Part shown: in pieces, positions 21,390 to 33,129 of the stretch
Position numbering within the stretch: position 1 is the stretch's first letter
Layout of the letters: the number at the start of each line of letters is the position of its first letter
Assembly: GCA_903813345.2 (NCBI GenBank)
Contig: CAIIXF020000003.1
Location: forward strand, 1,828,109 to 1,892,108
Source of the DNA: Owenia fusiformis
Taxonomy: Eukaryota; Annelida; Polychaeta; Sabellida; Oweniidae
Direction: 5' to 3'
Length of the DNA: 64,000 nt
Position numbers and translations under genes: made by a program
Notes under the pieces: generated by a model
Seen by the model: the letters and a program-made list of their open reading frames with translations, nothing else
What the model was told of the DNA's origin: nothing
Database searches by the model: none

Positions 21390-22425
21390 TTAGATATTTC
21401 TAGTCATTTATTACTTTTTAAACTCAACATATTCCAATTTTTGCATCTTTGAATACAACAATATTGCATTTTTATAATGTGTTGTAACATTGTATAGCAA
21501 TGTCTTCGCCTACTCTACTTCATTAACGTCCGTGTTAATAACTAAACAGTCTCTCAGTATAGCTGTTCACTTTAAATGACAACTATACCACTGATCTTAT
21601 TGCTGAAAATGTTAGCTTTTTATAGTTGTTACGATTTTGACATTTAAGTCATTTTTCATGCGTGGTTTTCGAACAATGCAGTATATAAATAACTCCTGTA
21701 TTCTTCAATGTCAAGTAATGTGCCTTAATATAACATCTCCCTTACATTCATTTATGACTCGGGGACAGCTCAAATTTTCATACAAAAAAGAAACAATCTA
21801 TTATTGTCCGAACAAAGGGTCAGCCCATTGAGCTTGCAGTTATTCCTAGGGGTAAAAGAGTTGCATCTAATTTAGCATCTAAAAACATATAAGAGATAGA
21901 ACATAACATAATGGACTTTTGCAGATTTGTAGCATCTGGTGTTCAATTGGGTTCCTCAGAACACAGCTTGCCCCCAAGATTCAATCATAAGCCCAACAAC
22001 AGATTGTTTATAATAAAACCAAAACTGTTAATCTGAGTGTTGAGCAATATCTAGCTATCAAAACTAATATGAACTTATCATACAGGAAATATGCCAACCT
22101 TTCCTGCCAGTGTAGAGAAAATGGCTTCAAGTTAGAAAGCAAAGGAAAAAAAATCATTGTTCTTGAGAGACAATCTCATATCTGATGATCTGCAAGTAAA
22201 ATGTATACAAGTAAAACTAAAAGTCAGAAAGCCTCTAGCGTTAATGGATATGTAATGAAAAAATACCTATCCATGTTGACAATATCTCATCTTCTGGCAG
22301 GGGGCCTCTAAAGTCATATGACAATCTAATTTACTCATCCAGAAGTTGCTTGAAGCATTGTTGATGGCAGTTTTATAGAAAAAAATTCCTTGTGAAGCAC
22401 TGGTCAACAAAAACCCTGGTGATGT
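21390..22425. other. Non-coding stretch
   Basis: No recognisable domain, inverted repeat or RNA gene was seen. Confidence 0.35.
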
Positions 22426-22427
22426 AA

Positions 22428-23093
22428 CGTGACCCCGTTCGTTGGCAGCCACCCAGAGGGCTGAAGAAGAGACTACTTGGGCCGGGTCTAGGCCCAGGAC
22501 CAGATACGTTTCCGCTGGGTCTGAAGGGGACCAGCAGCAGGCCCAGCAAAGAAGTCACTCAAGAGGGCGCCCTGGGGCCTCCCGTTCCTCGGAGAAATCA
22601 TGCCCTTCCGCATCTGCCAACCCCTGAACAACAGCGGGGCCGCAGCAGGACACGGCCTACTGGGAGTGCGCCCTCCTGTCAGGAGCCTTCAATAACATTC
22701 GCAGCCCGGGATTATCGCCTGGGGCTGTCCAGGGAGTCTGCTCCTGTTGCCACGACAGCTGGCCCAACTCTCCCTACACCACCAGCGTTTGGACGGGGTC
22801 GCTTTACATCACCCCCGTTGGGGCGAGGCCAGGCTCTTCTGAGAGTGGTGACCCAAGTCCAAGGTGACAGCTCTTCAGGCCGGCGAGTTGTCCAGGAGTT
22901 ACCAGCGGCCGCTGCAGGAAGCGCCACCCAGGCTGGTAAGGATAGCGCCCAACAAGAGACCCCAGAGGGAGAGACGCCACCCCCTTTACAGGTGGAACTC
23001 CCCACTGAAGAGGCGGATCACCCTCAGATACATGTGGAGGAGATGCCAGATGATTTCCTGGATGCAGACCTCAAGGCTCAGGGCTTCCAGTGA
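22428..23093 (+). CDS. GC-rich Pro/Arg-rich frame, probable LTR-retrotransposon 3' ORF
   Basis: A frame of 221 codons runs from after TAA 22425-22427 to TGA 23091-23093 without a stop and without an early ATG. Its GC content is far above the surroundings. It begins RDPVRWQPPRGLKKRLLGPG, is rich in Pro, Gly, Arg and Ser, and turns acidic at the end (EEMPDDFLDADLKAQ). No domain is recognised. Its position upstream of a purine tract and a TGTAACG LTR-like start suggests the C-terminal tail of a retrotransposon polyprotein. The 5' part is not in the window. Confidence 0.4.
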   Translation, partial: RDPVRWQPPRGLKKRLLGPGLGPGPDTFPLGLKGTSSRPSKEVTQEGALGPPVPRRNHALPHLPTPEQQRGRSRTRPTGSAPSCQEPSITFAARDYRLGLSRESAPVATTAGPTLPTPPAFGRGRFTSPPLGRGQALLRVVTQVQGDSSSGRRVVQELPAAAAGSATQAGKDSAQQETPEGETPPPLQVELPTEEADHPQIHVEEMPDDFLDADLKAQGFQ

Positions 23094-23519
23094 TAGAGAC
23101 ATTTGGTATTTTACCAGTTCTAGTGACATTTAACATTTTAAATGACTTTTATTAACTTTAGATTTGACTCTGTACAGCAACCTGTTATTAGCCTGGGCTG
23201 CCCTCACTTAGTCAGCTATATTTATTTTTGAGGGTTATGCAGTCCAGGTTGAGCAGATGGTTGCTATTGAGGATAAAACAATAGTGTAAGCTTTGCGCAG
23301 CATACTGACTTAAAGGGCTCTGTATATATGTAAATACTCAAGCAATCATGTTAGTGCAATGTCTTGTATATACCAGTAACCATTTACTTACAAGTAATTT
23401 TCTAACTTGTGATTTTTAATCAGGGATTTCTGATATGTGATTTTATGCCCTTTGAGACAGTGAACTGCAGCAATGCTTTCTTCCTACTCATGTACATTTT
23501 TCATTTATTGGCTTTTCTC

Positions 23520-23740
23520 AGAGGGGAGGTATGTAACGACCCGGGTTGGCTTGCCATATTTTCTTAATCCTTTTTGAATTTTCCCGCTAGGGACCTTGCT
23601 CAAAATTTGCCAACTTTTCCCCGGTTCGCTACTTCCCTTTCACTCTGGAGCACGACTCTACCCGCTGCTTTGTGCCATTATAGGCCTTTTATTCTGTTAC
23701 ATCAGGTTCCCTGTAAATCAGTTTTTTCAACTCTTATAAT
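23520..23740 (+). mobile_element. Polypurine tract and start of a 3' LTR
   Basis: AGAGGGGAGGTA at 23520-23531 is followed by TGTAACGACCCGGG. A purine tract immediately before TG is the standard layout of the 3' LTR boundary in Ty3/gypsy-like elements. The LTR end is lost: from about 23745 the sequence joins the repeat shared with 27.2 kb. Confidence 0.5.
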
Positions 23741-23741
23741 G

Positions 23742-23968
23742 TTATAAATTGTGTAATGTTAGAATCCTTTTTCATTTTCATGGATTTGATGGCTTCTACC
23801 TGGACTTCATGTCACTGCAAATGAATATCATGTATAGGGAAGTGTGAGTTGCAACACAAATGGATATCAACAAAAGCTGTAGGCATGCTTCCTATGCTTT
23901 TTATGATATGGCATCATGGATGTTTGATGAAATATCAGAGAGAAATGTCATTCAAACCAGGAATAATG
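23742..23968 (+). repeat. ~225-bp repeat, copy 1
   Basis: It is nearly identical to 27247-27474 (same order, few substitutions, an extra GG in the second copy). Both copies lie upstream of a Mutator-like transposase remnant, so they are probably part of one transposon family. Confidence 0.85.
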
Positions 23969-24078
23969 GTTTGAATGCTATGAATGAATGATATCCAGAA
24001 ATGTTAAACAAGTGAAGGATGAAAGTTATGTTGTAACATGAGTCAAGAGGCCCAATACTTGGTACAAGGTATGGAAAA

Positions 24079-24678
24079 ATGAAAAAGAAGGCGATACTGC
24101 GAATCCAGGGACATCACGGCGCAGCAATTCGCAATAATGCTGGTGATGTAGATGCTATGGATGCTGCAATATGGTCAATTTTTAATCATCGAAATCGTGA
24201 CCATACTGGCTGCGGGAATTGGTGTCCTTCGGTTTCTGGCATCGGAGATCCTAATACAAATGCCCTACCTGACTATGTCTGTCGAGAAATGAGGCCGATA
24301 TTTGAAGCTCTTTCTTCTAGAGCTCTACTGGAAAAGTGCGAACATGGTGGCACCCAAAATACCAATGAGAGCTACCATAACATGATATGGGAACGTTGTC
24401 CCAAGACCCAGTTTGTGGGTCGTACACATCTTGAGACCTCTGTTTATGACGCTGCTGTTGCATACAATGGAGGAGAACTTTCTAGACTGCCCATCTTTGA
24501 AAACCTGTCTATATCACCAGGTTACTGGACAATATATGGATTATCCAAAATCGATGGAAAACGAATGGACAATGCCTATATTGCTGGTGTGAACGCAGTG
24601 ATCCGTCAAAGGCGTCATCGTAGAGTTAACATAAACAGAAACAATAATGACCATGTCTACCTAAATGGTGGTTATTAG
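24079..24678 (+). pseudogene. Mutator-like transposase, C-terminal part
   Basis: An open frame of about 199 codons contains IQGHHGAAIRNNAGDVDAMD, AIWSIFNH, CGNWCPS, LPDYVCREMRPIFEALSS, EKCEHGGTQNTNESYHNMIW, PKTQFVG and YDAAVAYNGGE. This order (YYG.AIR.N..DV..M..A.W, H....WC, LP......P....L....LL..C.HG.TQN.NES....IW...PK..F.G......YDAV..FN.G) is that of the long Mutator-like transposases common in invertebrates. The N-terminal two thirds, with most of the DDE core, are missing, so this copy is truncated. The frame itself is intact to the TAG at 24676. A second, more damaged copy is at 28.4 kb. Confidence 0.7.
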
Positions 24679-24679
24679 G

Positions 24680-25080
24680 CAAAAATACCTAACATTTTCA
24701 CTTATGGATATACAAGCTACAGCAGAATGACAATGTGCAAACATATAGAATACCTCAATCCATGACAATGAACCAGAGGCCTGTTTTTTAGACAATTTCT
24801 TTTTTAAATGCCATTTTCCCGGAAAACTGTGTTTCCGAGAAATAAATTCCTTTGAAACGCAATATCTTGAGAACTATTTAAGCTAAAGCATTGGAATTTT
24901 CAGAATCTGTTCATCATATAATAACTCATGTGTTGAATATTCCACTTTGTATATTACTTTTCACATATTGCATTTATAGTGTATTGATATACCAGGGGTC
25001 ACTAATAATTTCAATCCGATACATGAAAATTAAAAAAAATTAAATCTAGTGATCAAAATGACTTGTTGTTAATTCAGAAC
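24680..25080. other. Non-coding stretch
   Basis: AT-rich 3' flank of the transposase remnant; no structure seen. Confidence 0.4.
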
Positions 25081-25267
25081 ATGTATGTATGTTACTGTTA
25101 TAAACACATGGGATACATATGCATATCTGTTTGCATCAAATACAACTGCATTTTATATGAAACTGATAAGAAATTTTGATGCTGAATTGTTAATAGGGAA
25201 AATGTCATACCACGAGAAGGCCTATATTCATCACATGGAAATGAAATGGAAATCAAAAATTAAAAAT

Positions 25268-25610
25268 AGGCAGTGCTGTTTCATAAGCTGTTAAGGTGAC
25301 AAGAAGTATGTGCTAGATGATGGGATCAGGACAAGAAGGTCATCGGGAAGTTTAAAAATGAAACTGATGGAATACCTCCATCTGAGTTTGTTGGTTGGAA
25401 ACCAAAGATGTACTCTCTGTTAGTTGCTGGTGAAGCCAAGAAAACTGCGGAGTGGGTTTAGAGCAGTTGTTAAGAACAACATCGCTCATGACGATTGAAG
25501 AGAGGTGGTGCTGAATCATAAGCTGTCAATGGGGTCCATGAAGCAATTCAAGTCTGTCAAACATGAGATGTATATGTTAGAGATCATCAATATACACATA
25601 TTACACTTAC
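25268..25610 (+). pseudogene. Fragment resembling a PolB-linked/viral-like conserved region (tentative)
   Basis: After a frame break the + strand reads KKVIGKFKNETDGIPPSEFV then GWKPKMYSLLVAGEAKKTAEWV, a stop, and RAVVKNNIAHDD with FKSKVKHEMY-like sequence. The pattern GK.K.E......EFVGL..K.YS.........K.A.GV...V.K......D......................H.(I/M)Y is a recurrent module of large invertebrate mobile-element proteins, often next to a type-B DNA polymerase. Two in-frame stops are present. No polymerase motifs lie in the window. Confidence 0.35.
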
Positions 25611-25619
25611 TCTTAAAAT

Positions 25620-27240
25620 TATTAACATATTTGGCAATTGTTAAGGCATTTTGGATGAATGTTAATTTCATTTTCAGCCTGTCATTAACCAGTGTAAGAG
25701 AGGTGGGGGGGGGTCATGTGGTATTAGAGGGTATATACCTGGTAATTACACACTTCCCTCAAAAATCTTGAATACTAGAATTTCCCTTTCAGGATAATTA
25801 TATCTTCTATGGAATATGGACTTCATCACTTACCTTATTTGATTGAAAGAACATTAATCAGAGAACATAAGTTATTTAGGTCTATGATAGATACATGTTA
25901 TGCAATATTGAAAAGTGAAAATATGTATACAAAATCTTGGTCACTATAATCCCCATTTATACATTCCAAGTAAGTATGAATATGGACTTTATCACTTACC
26001 TTATTTGAGTGAAATAGATATAATCAGAGACCTCAAATTTCAATCCATGGTTTTCTTGAGAGAAAATCTCAATTTACCAAATCAAATATAATTTGTCTTG
26101 CCTAAATGAAGTTGATCAAAATGAGACTCTTATGAATATCTTCATTGATGTGTTATTTATTGTTATAATTTGTTTATTTATAACATTGTTTTGTCATATG
26201 AAAGTTGTATCAGGAAAAAAAAAACTTCAACATTGGTAAGGCAAAACTAATGAGGGCCAGCTTGTACCCGGAATGAATTAAATGTTCTATCAATCCCTTA
26301 CCTATTAACAAGATCTGATTGGATATTGCGATTACAATCCAGATGATTCTGATTGTTGTGTACTATGTATAAGGGCAAAATACCCAGATTCATATGGACA
26401 ATTTGTTGGGTTTAAGATGTCTGAAGGACACCTTAGTGCCCCCAAGAAGAGTGAAATGACTTGAAATGTAATAAAAAGATAAGGTCAAGAACACATATCA
26501 ATCTAATTATCACAAAAGCTGATGAATAGAGCAGTAATGTTGAAAACCAAAGAATTATAAAAGGCTGTGCCCGAGATCCCAAAATATCTACCTTGAAAAA
26601 GAGAAAGATTGGGTTATCTCTGATTGGTTATCTCTGATTGGTTCAAACTTCTTGTTGAAAAAAAACTCTTGGTAATTGACAAAACGATAATGAGTTAATT
26701 TTCATGCTTCTTTTTCAATTGATAATTTGATTGATTTGGCAAAGAAGGTCTATCTACAATGCTAGTGTAACCCATGTTTTAATAACATCACCCTTTAATG
26801 GTTTAAAAACATTAGCCTTAAAATGCTTTGGAAGCAAGTCAATTTTATCGTACAGATCAATAGCCCAGTGAATTCAAGGCAATCAAGCCAATTATCTTTT
26901 CTTCGACTTAGCTGTACATGTTTGGTATCACTCTGGATAAGGCTGGCAAAGTGGTTACTACTTGTACATTTGGTTTTACTTGCTGATTTTATACACAGGT
27001 ACAATTTTATAATTTATTACACATCTCAAAATTGTTTTACATATTTCTTTTGGCTTTACATGGGTCATACTAGAAAATCTTGCTAAGACATTGTTCTTTA
27101 TATTTTAATAACACAACAATACAAGGAGATAAAAATACTTTTTAAGGATACTATAATATTTGGAACTAGAACATGCAATGTTATAGGTTGATAGTTTTGC
27201 TTATCTCATTTATCATACCTTTCTCTAGTCTTCTTTCTTA
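25620..27240. other. Non-coding stretch with a short direct repeat
   Basis: A diverged ~70-bp repeat (GAATATGGACTT.ATCACTTACC TTATTTGA) occurs at about 25810 and 25980. GGTTATCTCTGATTG occurs twice in tandem at about 26613-26641. No gene recognised. Confidence 0.4.
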
Positions 27241-27246
27241 TTTGTT

Positions 27247-27474
27247 CTTTATAAATTGTGTAATGTTAGAATACTTTTTTATTTTCATGGATTTGATGGC
27301 TTCTGTCTGGACTTCATGTCGCTGCAAATGAATATCATGTATAGGGAAGTGTGAGTTGCAACACAAATGGATATCCACAAAAGCTGTAGGCATGCTTCCT
27401 ATGGGCTTTTTATGATATGGCATCATGGATGTTTGATGAAATATCAGAGAGAAATGTCTTTTCAAACCATGATG
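27247..27474 (+). repeat. ~225-bp repeat, copy 2
   Basis: Second copy of 23742-23968. Here about 900 bp separate it from the transposase remnant instead of about 110 bp. Confidence 0.85.
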
Positions 27475-27479
27475 TTTTT

Positions 27480-28380
27480 GTAAGATAATGCAGAACACCC
27501 ATAGTTTTATGACCTATATAAAATGCCATATATTTAAGTTGGGGCATCCTCTAATTCCTACAAATCGGCATCCAAACTTTATATATGAAACAGTTTTGCT
27601 AAAAGCAAAATTACTTGAAAATGAAGGCTAAGCATTTCTGTGCACATGTACGGATCTTGTCCAAGCTGTACTGAAAGTTGTTCTACGTGTATGTGTATGT
27701 TACTACACTTTGGATTATATGCCGAATGCATTAACACAAACCAATGTATATTCATAAGAGCAGACTACCCTTTAATATATTGAAATTGTTACCGTAAGTA
27801 TTGCAAATGGTTTTTATTTATTTTTTTTGTTTTTGGGCTACATGATAAAGAGAGTTGAAGCAAGGGAGATACCAAAACATAATGTTTACTTTTTAGGTCA
27901 AAGTTACACAGATATGGTTATAGATCATAGCACATAAGTCTTTCACATTTCAACAACATTTCTGAACATTTAAGGCTAGGGTCTATCCCCCCCCAAAACA
28001 CCATTTTCAGGCCAAAATCAAATTTCTGATGTTTATGGAATATCAAAGTTTAACATGTTTACTACAACTCCCTTAAAAATTAAGTTGGAAGTAACAAGGT
28101 CTTATGCCCTAAAAAGCTGTTAAAAAACACCTACCCTCAAACAATTTCAAAAATTAATCACTAATTATATATTCATGTTCTTCAAATGGCTATAACTTTT
28201 GATCTAAAAGAGCATATTGTGTATTTCTTTAAGAGAAACAACTGAACAAAATCAACAAATTTTAGCTGCCCTCTGATTGGTTGTTGAAAATCTAGAATAA
28301 CACAGGCTCAATAGAACTCATTAAAAATTCAGCCAATCAGAGCGAGCCTTACAAAACGTCAGCCATATTGGATTTTCGAA
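27480..28380. other. Non-coding stretch
   Basis: AT-rich with a C10 run near 27990. Nothing recognisable. Confidence 0.35.
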
Positions 28381-28383
28381 GCA

Positions 28384-28722
28384 GGCCTGTGTTTGAGGTG
28401 CTATCCAGCAGACAACTATTGGAAAAGTGTACCCATGGAGGCACTCAAAACACAAATGAGAGCTTTCACAATTTGATTTGGGCAATCCCGTATGGACGCA
28501 ACTGTTGTGTATAATGATGGGGAACTTGGAAGAATTCCCATTTTTGAACAACTTTTAATGCCAGGTGGCTTTTATACTCTGAAGTCAATGGCAGCGATTG
28601 ATGGAAAGAGGATAACCAATGCATACATTGCAGGATGCAATGCTGTGATTCGTGAGCGACGGAATAGGCGTCGCGGGAATGGGAACAATGACATTGAAAA
28701 CTACGACGGTGGTGCATGGTGA
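28384..28722 (+). pseudogene. Second Mutator-like transposase remnant
   Basis: It encodes RPVFEVLSSRQLLEKCTHGG, TQNTNESFHNLIW and, after an in-phase break around 28485, DATVVYNDGELGRIPIFEQL to a TGA at 28720. It aligns by eye with the copy at 24.3-24.68 kb but lacks about 15 residues (the PKT.FVG stretch) at the break. This is a clear internal deletion. Confidence 0.68.
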
Positions 28723-28725
28723 TAA

Positions 28726-29660
28726 CTTATATGATCAAATGAATCAATTACATGGACAAATTGAGCGATATTATAACTTTCTATCTTTGAGAGAAAAACA
28801 ATTAAAATTTACTTGGAAGTACATATCTTGAGAAATATTAAAGCTTTTTTCTTCAAATAAAAAGCAAAATCATCTTTCAACTGTGCAGTATGTGGTGATT
28901 CTCAGAACTCAGTAAATAAACACATATGACCACTTCAAAAATTAGCATTGTATAGAAGGGGGTCAAACATTTTCAGAAAATTTTTCTATGACCCATAAGG
29001 AAATAGGTACAATTTTTTTTTTCAGCATAGTTACTCAAATATCTGAGATTCAACACATAGGTAATGGTATAAACTAACAACATAGCAAGTTTGATTATGT
29101 TTAAATGACCCAGTGCAGAGATCTGACATTTGCAGTGAATTGTCATAATTTTCATGATGTTGCGTTACTTTACAATAGCCTTGTGTGAAAGATATAATAA
29201 TTTCAGAGAATATGTTTTTTATGTAGAAGTAACTATAAAGTGATAAGAAAAAGCATTAAAACGATGTATTTGGTCCATTACAGGCCTAAACTTTGAATCA
29301 TTTCTACCCTTATATTCTGCATATGAGCTTTTCAATGTATTGCTAATTTGCATATTGCTTTTCCAGAAAAATCATGATGTTTGGCTCTAAATGTTAATTT
29401 ATTTGTGTGTTATGAATAGATTGATCAAAGTGAATTGTTTGTACATAAAATATATGTTTATGAGTTATCTGTGTGCAAAAGTCCTTATAAACTCCAAAAT
29501 GATGGGCAGCCATTTTGAATATGCCAATTACAACATTTTAGGCTAATTAGGTTAAAAATACAAATTCCACATCATTAACTATGATCATATGTGAAAGTTT
29601 TAAGCAAATTCCCCTATTTTTAAAAAAGTTATAGCAATACACTTAAAAACAGAAAAATAG
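28726..29660. other. Non-coding stretch
   Basis: AT-rich sequence without recognisable features. Confidence 0.4.
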
Positions 29661-30198
29661 TGTTGTCAGGGCTTGCATTAACGGCGTCCCGTACATGTTA
29701 AAGACTCAAAAATAATTTGGAGGACGCAAAAATTGAAAATATTTCCGTTTTTTGGACGCAAATTTTTTTTTAGGTCATTAACAATACTACAATGTGTTTA
29801 CAACGATACCTAACAAAAACAAATAATTATGATCTCTCACCTTTATTTGAATCGTAAATAAGGCTCAACATGTTTAATATTTACAAATAATCATGATTCT
29901 CTCGAATTTTTTCGACTTTGTTTATTTTTAGATTTGAAACCATGACACGCAACAGTTTTTCCTATTCAGAAACAAATATTAGGTTATTCATGAAATAAAA
30001 TGTATTCATTGTCGAAAGAACGAACATGCATTTATTCAGTCCGTACTTAATGTTTACTTCCATTTTAAATTCGCGGCAAGAAATCAATTAAAACTGAAAA
30101 ATAAGGGACACACTTTTTTTTCAAAGGACACACTTTTAAAAAAAAAATGTGTCCTTGGGACTCACAAATTTTCTAACCTAATGCAAGCGCTGTGTTGT
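29661..30198. mobile_element. 526-bp hAT-like MITE
   Basis: Element 29667-30192 starts CAGGGCTTGCATTA and ends with the complement of CACAGCGCTTGCATTA. TGTTGT flanks both sides (29661-29666, 30193-30198), six bases of what is normally an 8-bp hAT duplication. Internally GTGTGTCCTTGGGAC-type and GGACGC-type sequences flank an AT-rich core. No transposase frame. Confidence 0.7.
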
Positions 30199-31490
30199 TT
30201 TTTTCAAATTAGATGTAACTGAAGAATTAACTACCCAACTAACTGTGGAAGTAGAAGCAACTGAAGTCAGCTCGTTTGTTTATACCAAGGACAGTGATCA
30301 AGCAAAACATTTTGGTTTTGGAAGCCGACGCCTACTTATCTGGAAAATGATACTTTTAACTTAACTACAATTACAGAGGACAACACATCAACTCCCACCA
30401 AATATAGGAAATGTAGGCGTTACAGGTTACAGCAAAAAATAAAATTGGTAAGCAAAGAACAGTTTTATAGCAGGTTCAGGGCAAGGATTTATCAATTTTG
30501 AAAAATTGATTTCAGTTTTTTTTTGGCAAGGACTGATGCTTACAGAACAAGGGCCCGTACCTTGAAAAATTTTAAGGACCTCCATTCAATAACAGGATGC
30601 CACGTAAAGTTAGCTGTGATCCCAAACTGGAACTGTGGTGTAAAATGTCATTTAAAGGTAATTGAAAAGTGTAGTCTATGAAAATTAGGAGGACAAGTGT
30701 GGATAAAGGTTACCACGGATCACCAAAATCAGGCTTTCAGTTCCAGAGTTGACTATTCTGTACCTACCTGAAAGCATACAATAATCTTGAGTGTGGGGTT
30801 GTGGATATTCTGCAGCTAACCCTGAGCCAGAATCGTACAGATGGTGTATACTTTACCCGATCAAAGAGAAGACCATGACAAGTGAGTGACCAAATCATGA
30901 TGCCGTAAGGACTCTCTGAGATTAAGTCTGTGTATGGTATCTCCTGCTTGAGGAAATGCATGTTGTCAATAAGAAAGTCTCTTTTGCCGCTTTGAGTGAA
31001 GATTTGTTGACCAGGCAATGGGATTCTACCAGTGTAACAAATACGGGAAAATGCATTTCAATGATGTTGGTGGTATAGGGGTATATTTTTATGGTAAAAA
31101 AGCTAATTCTGCAACTTTAAAATCTCTAATTGGCGTTTAACGAAGGAAATCTCACTCAATCTGTGTGCATGGTATTAGAAAATTGTGTTTTTATACCAAC
31201 CAGACAGATTGTGTTTCAATCTAATACAATTACAATTGCCATGTAATTCATTGCATATTTCAGACAACATATAACAATTTCAACTACAATTTAATTGTTA
31301 CACAATCAGGTTTTCAGGCAGATGTAGCAACATATAATATCATTAGGGGGCACACCTGCTTGATATTGGGCAAAGAACAATATGCTCTATAGTGGGGTAT
31401 GTATTGGCCCTTGCTCCTCTACCTGGGGTGATCTTCAGGCTTCATATGCCTTTGTAGCATATTCTCGATTCTGGATCAACCTTTATGTTT
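30199..31490. other. Exon-like scraps, otherwise non-coding
   Basis: A block at about 30547-30655 (acceptor cttacag, donor gtaatt) encodes ARTLKNFKDLHSITGCHVKL and may be an exon, but it is not assigned. No other feature stands out. Confidence 0.3.
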
Positions 31491-31496
31491 TTCAGG

Positions 31497-31800
31497 AAAT
31501 GGAAATTGGTATTGTTGATCCAACAATTCTTGCTATACCTATGAGTTTTCAAGAAGACTTATTAGGATATGTTGATTACAATCCTACAGACATGGATAGT
31601 GACTCACAGAAGGGGGTTTGGCCATGCTGCTTACAGACAATTTGCACTTTTGGAATTCAGGAAATTGTGCCAAGGAAATCAGGTCATCATACCCAGCTGT
31701 GTTACATGGAGGATAACAGACCAATGTCATGACCTATTTGGAACTTATGTAAGCTTCAAAATTACAGATATTAGCATTCCAGGCGAACAGGATAAGTCAT
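31497..31800 (+). pseudogene. P2X7-type cytosolic domain, C-terminal part
   Basis: After TTTCAG the frame gives EMEIGIVDPTILAIPMSFQE. A frameshift near 31612 leads to RRGFGHAAYRQFALLEFRKL, then GNQVIIPSCVTWRITDQCHD and LFGTYVSF. R..AYRQF......L..GN...IPSCV.W.I.......D..G.Y..F is the end of the P2X7 ballast domain, the part missing from the copy at 14.5 kb. The two are therefore not one gene, but remnants of the same family. Confidence 0.62.
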
Positions 31801-32755
31801 AAGACTGAATTTTGAACAGTGTAGCTAAATTTTGGGGTATAAATTATGCTTTTCAATATATTTTATGTGTACTTTACCATGGTTTTAAACAGGTTTTGTA
31901 ATATTTTTGTATTAATACACAGGGTGGCCCCAAAACATGCTACCCTCTAATTCAAATTTAATTGTTGTGCCTATGTTTCCATGACCAAAACATCAACAGT
32001 CGGGTACTTGGCTTGGTTGTTTGTATCGAAATAATTCAAAAAGAGTGGGCCTGGTTGTTGAACTGTCTTAAACTGGAAAGTGTTGAATAAATTCGAAAAT
32101 CCAATGAAACTGTATAGAAAGTGCACAGCATGGAGGAATCTCAATCAGGGGTAAATATTGGATTCAAGAATGATGCAAAATAGAATGCATAATTACTATC
32201 AAGAGCGCTTATGTTTAAGCATCAAGACTCTTATAAGAATTTTTGTATTTTAGAAATTATATTCTTGAATATTATTGGTTTTCAATACACTACACAATGT
32301 TCACATAGCAAAATCTGCATAAGACTATAAGTATTGTGAACTCATTAAATGGCCAGGTGGGCAAGAATGGAAGAAGATATTCCAAGGAATGCAGTAGAGA
32401 ACCTGCTGTCCAGGCATGCTCTTATCTTAAATTGTTCTGAAATGTTCAAATCAACAATTCTTTAGAAATTGGATTTGTTGCAACATTAAATCACATTGGA
32501 TTGATTTTGCACATATCATCAATAATCTGTCATTTCTACACATTTTTCAAAAATATGTTTGCATAATATTGAATCGAAAAAATTCATAAATAAATATTTA
32601 CACATGTGAAGACTGACACAGTCAAATATTGTCACTTTGATAGACTTAACAAATACAGAACTAGTATACATTCATAATACATATGCTTTATATGTAACAA
32701 TTGTGCATGGTGTCAGGTGCCTACTGTACTATCCGGATTAAGTCATTGACAATAA
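31800..32755. other. Non-coding stretch; possible single mariner-type end
   Basis: CACAGGGTGGCCCCAAAA at about 31919 looks like a Tc1/mariner-type terminus, but I found no matching partner. The rest is AT-rich. Confidence 0.35.
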
Positions 32756-33129
32756 CATGGAAAATCGTGCTCAATATCTGCAAAATATTCAACCACCGGA
32801 GAAAATGAACTTCTCAAAGGCTAAATGCTGGCCTCAATGGAAGAAACGTTTCAAACAAGTATGTCAAGCTTGTAAAACTAGATAAGAAATTGTTTGGTCC
32901 AAGCAAGGTTGAACTCTAAGTTCAGGGAATGTTCAAAGCCAAATTGCGCTCACAAAAGTCTGAGTCAAGTGAGGCTGAAGCCACACATGATTTGTATGTT
33001 GTGAAAAATCTGTCAAAACCACTTCTTGGTAGACCAGCTATAAAAGCTATGAATATCTTCAAGAGGTTGGATGTACACAATGTCAGTCAAGGTGTAAATG
33101 TCAATCAAAATCAAGCCAATTCAACTCAT

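Noticed and set aside
22712-23005. Minus-strand GC-rich frame of 97 codons
   Set aside because: It is a shadow of the longer plus-strand frame 22428-23093.
30764-31018. 84-codon minus-strand frame
   Set aside because: It has some protein-like composition but no motif, splice context or partner exon that I could support.
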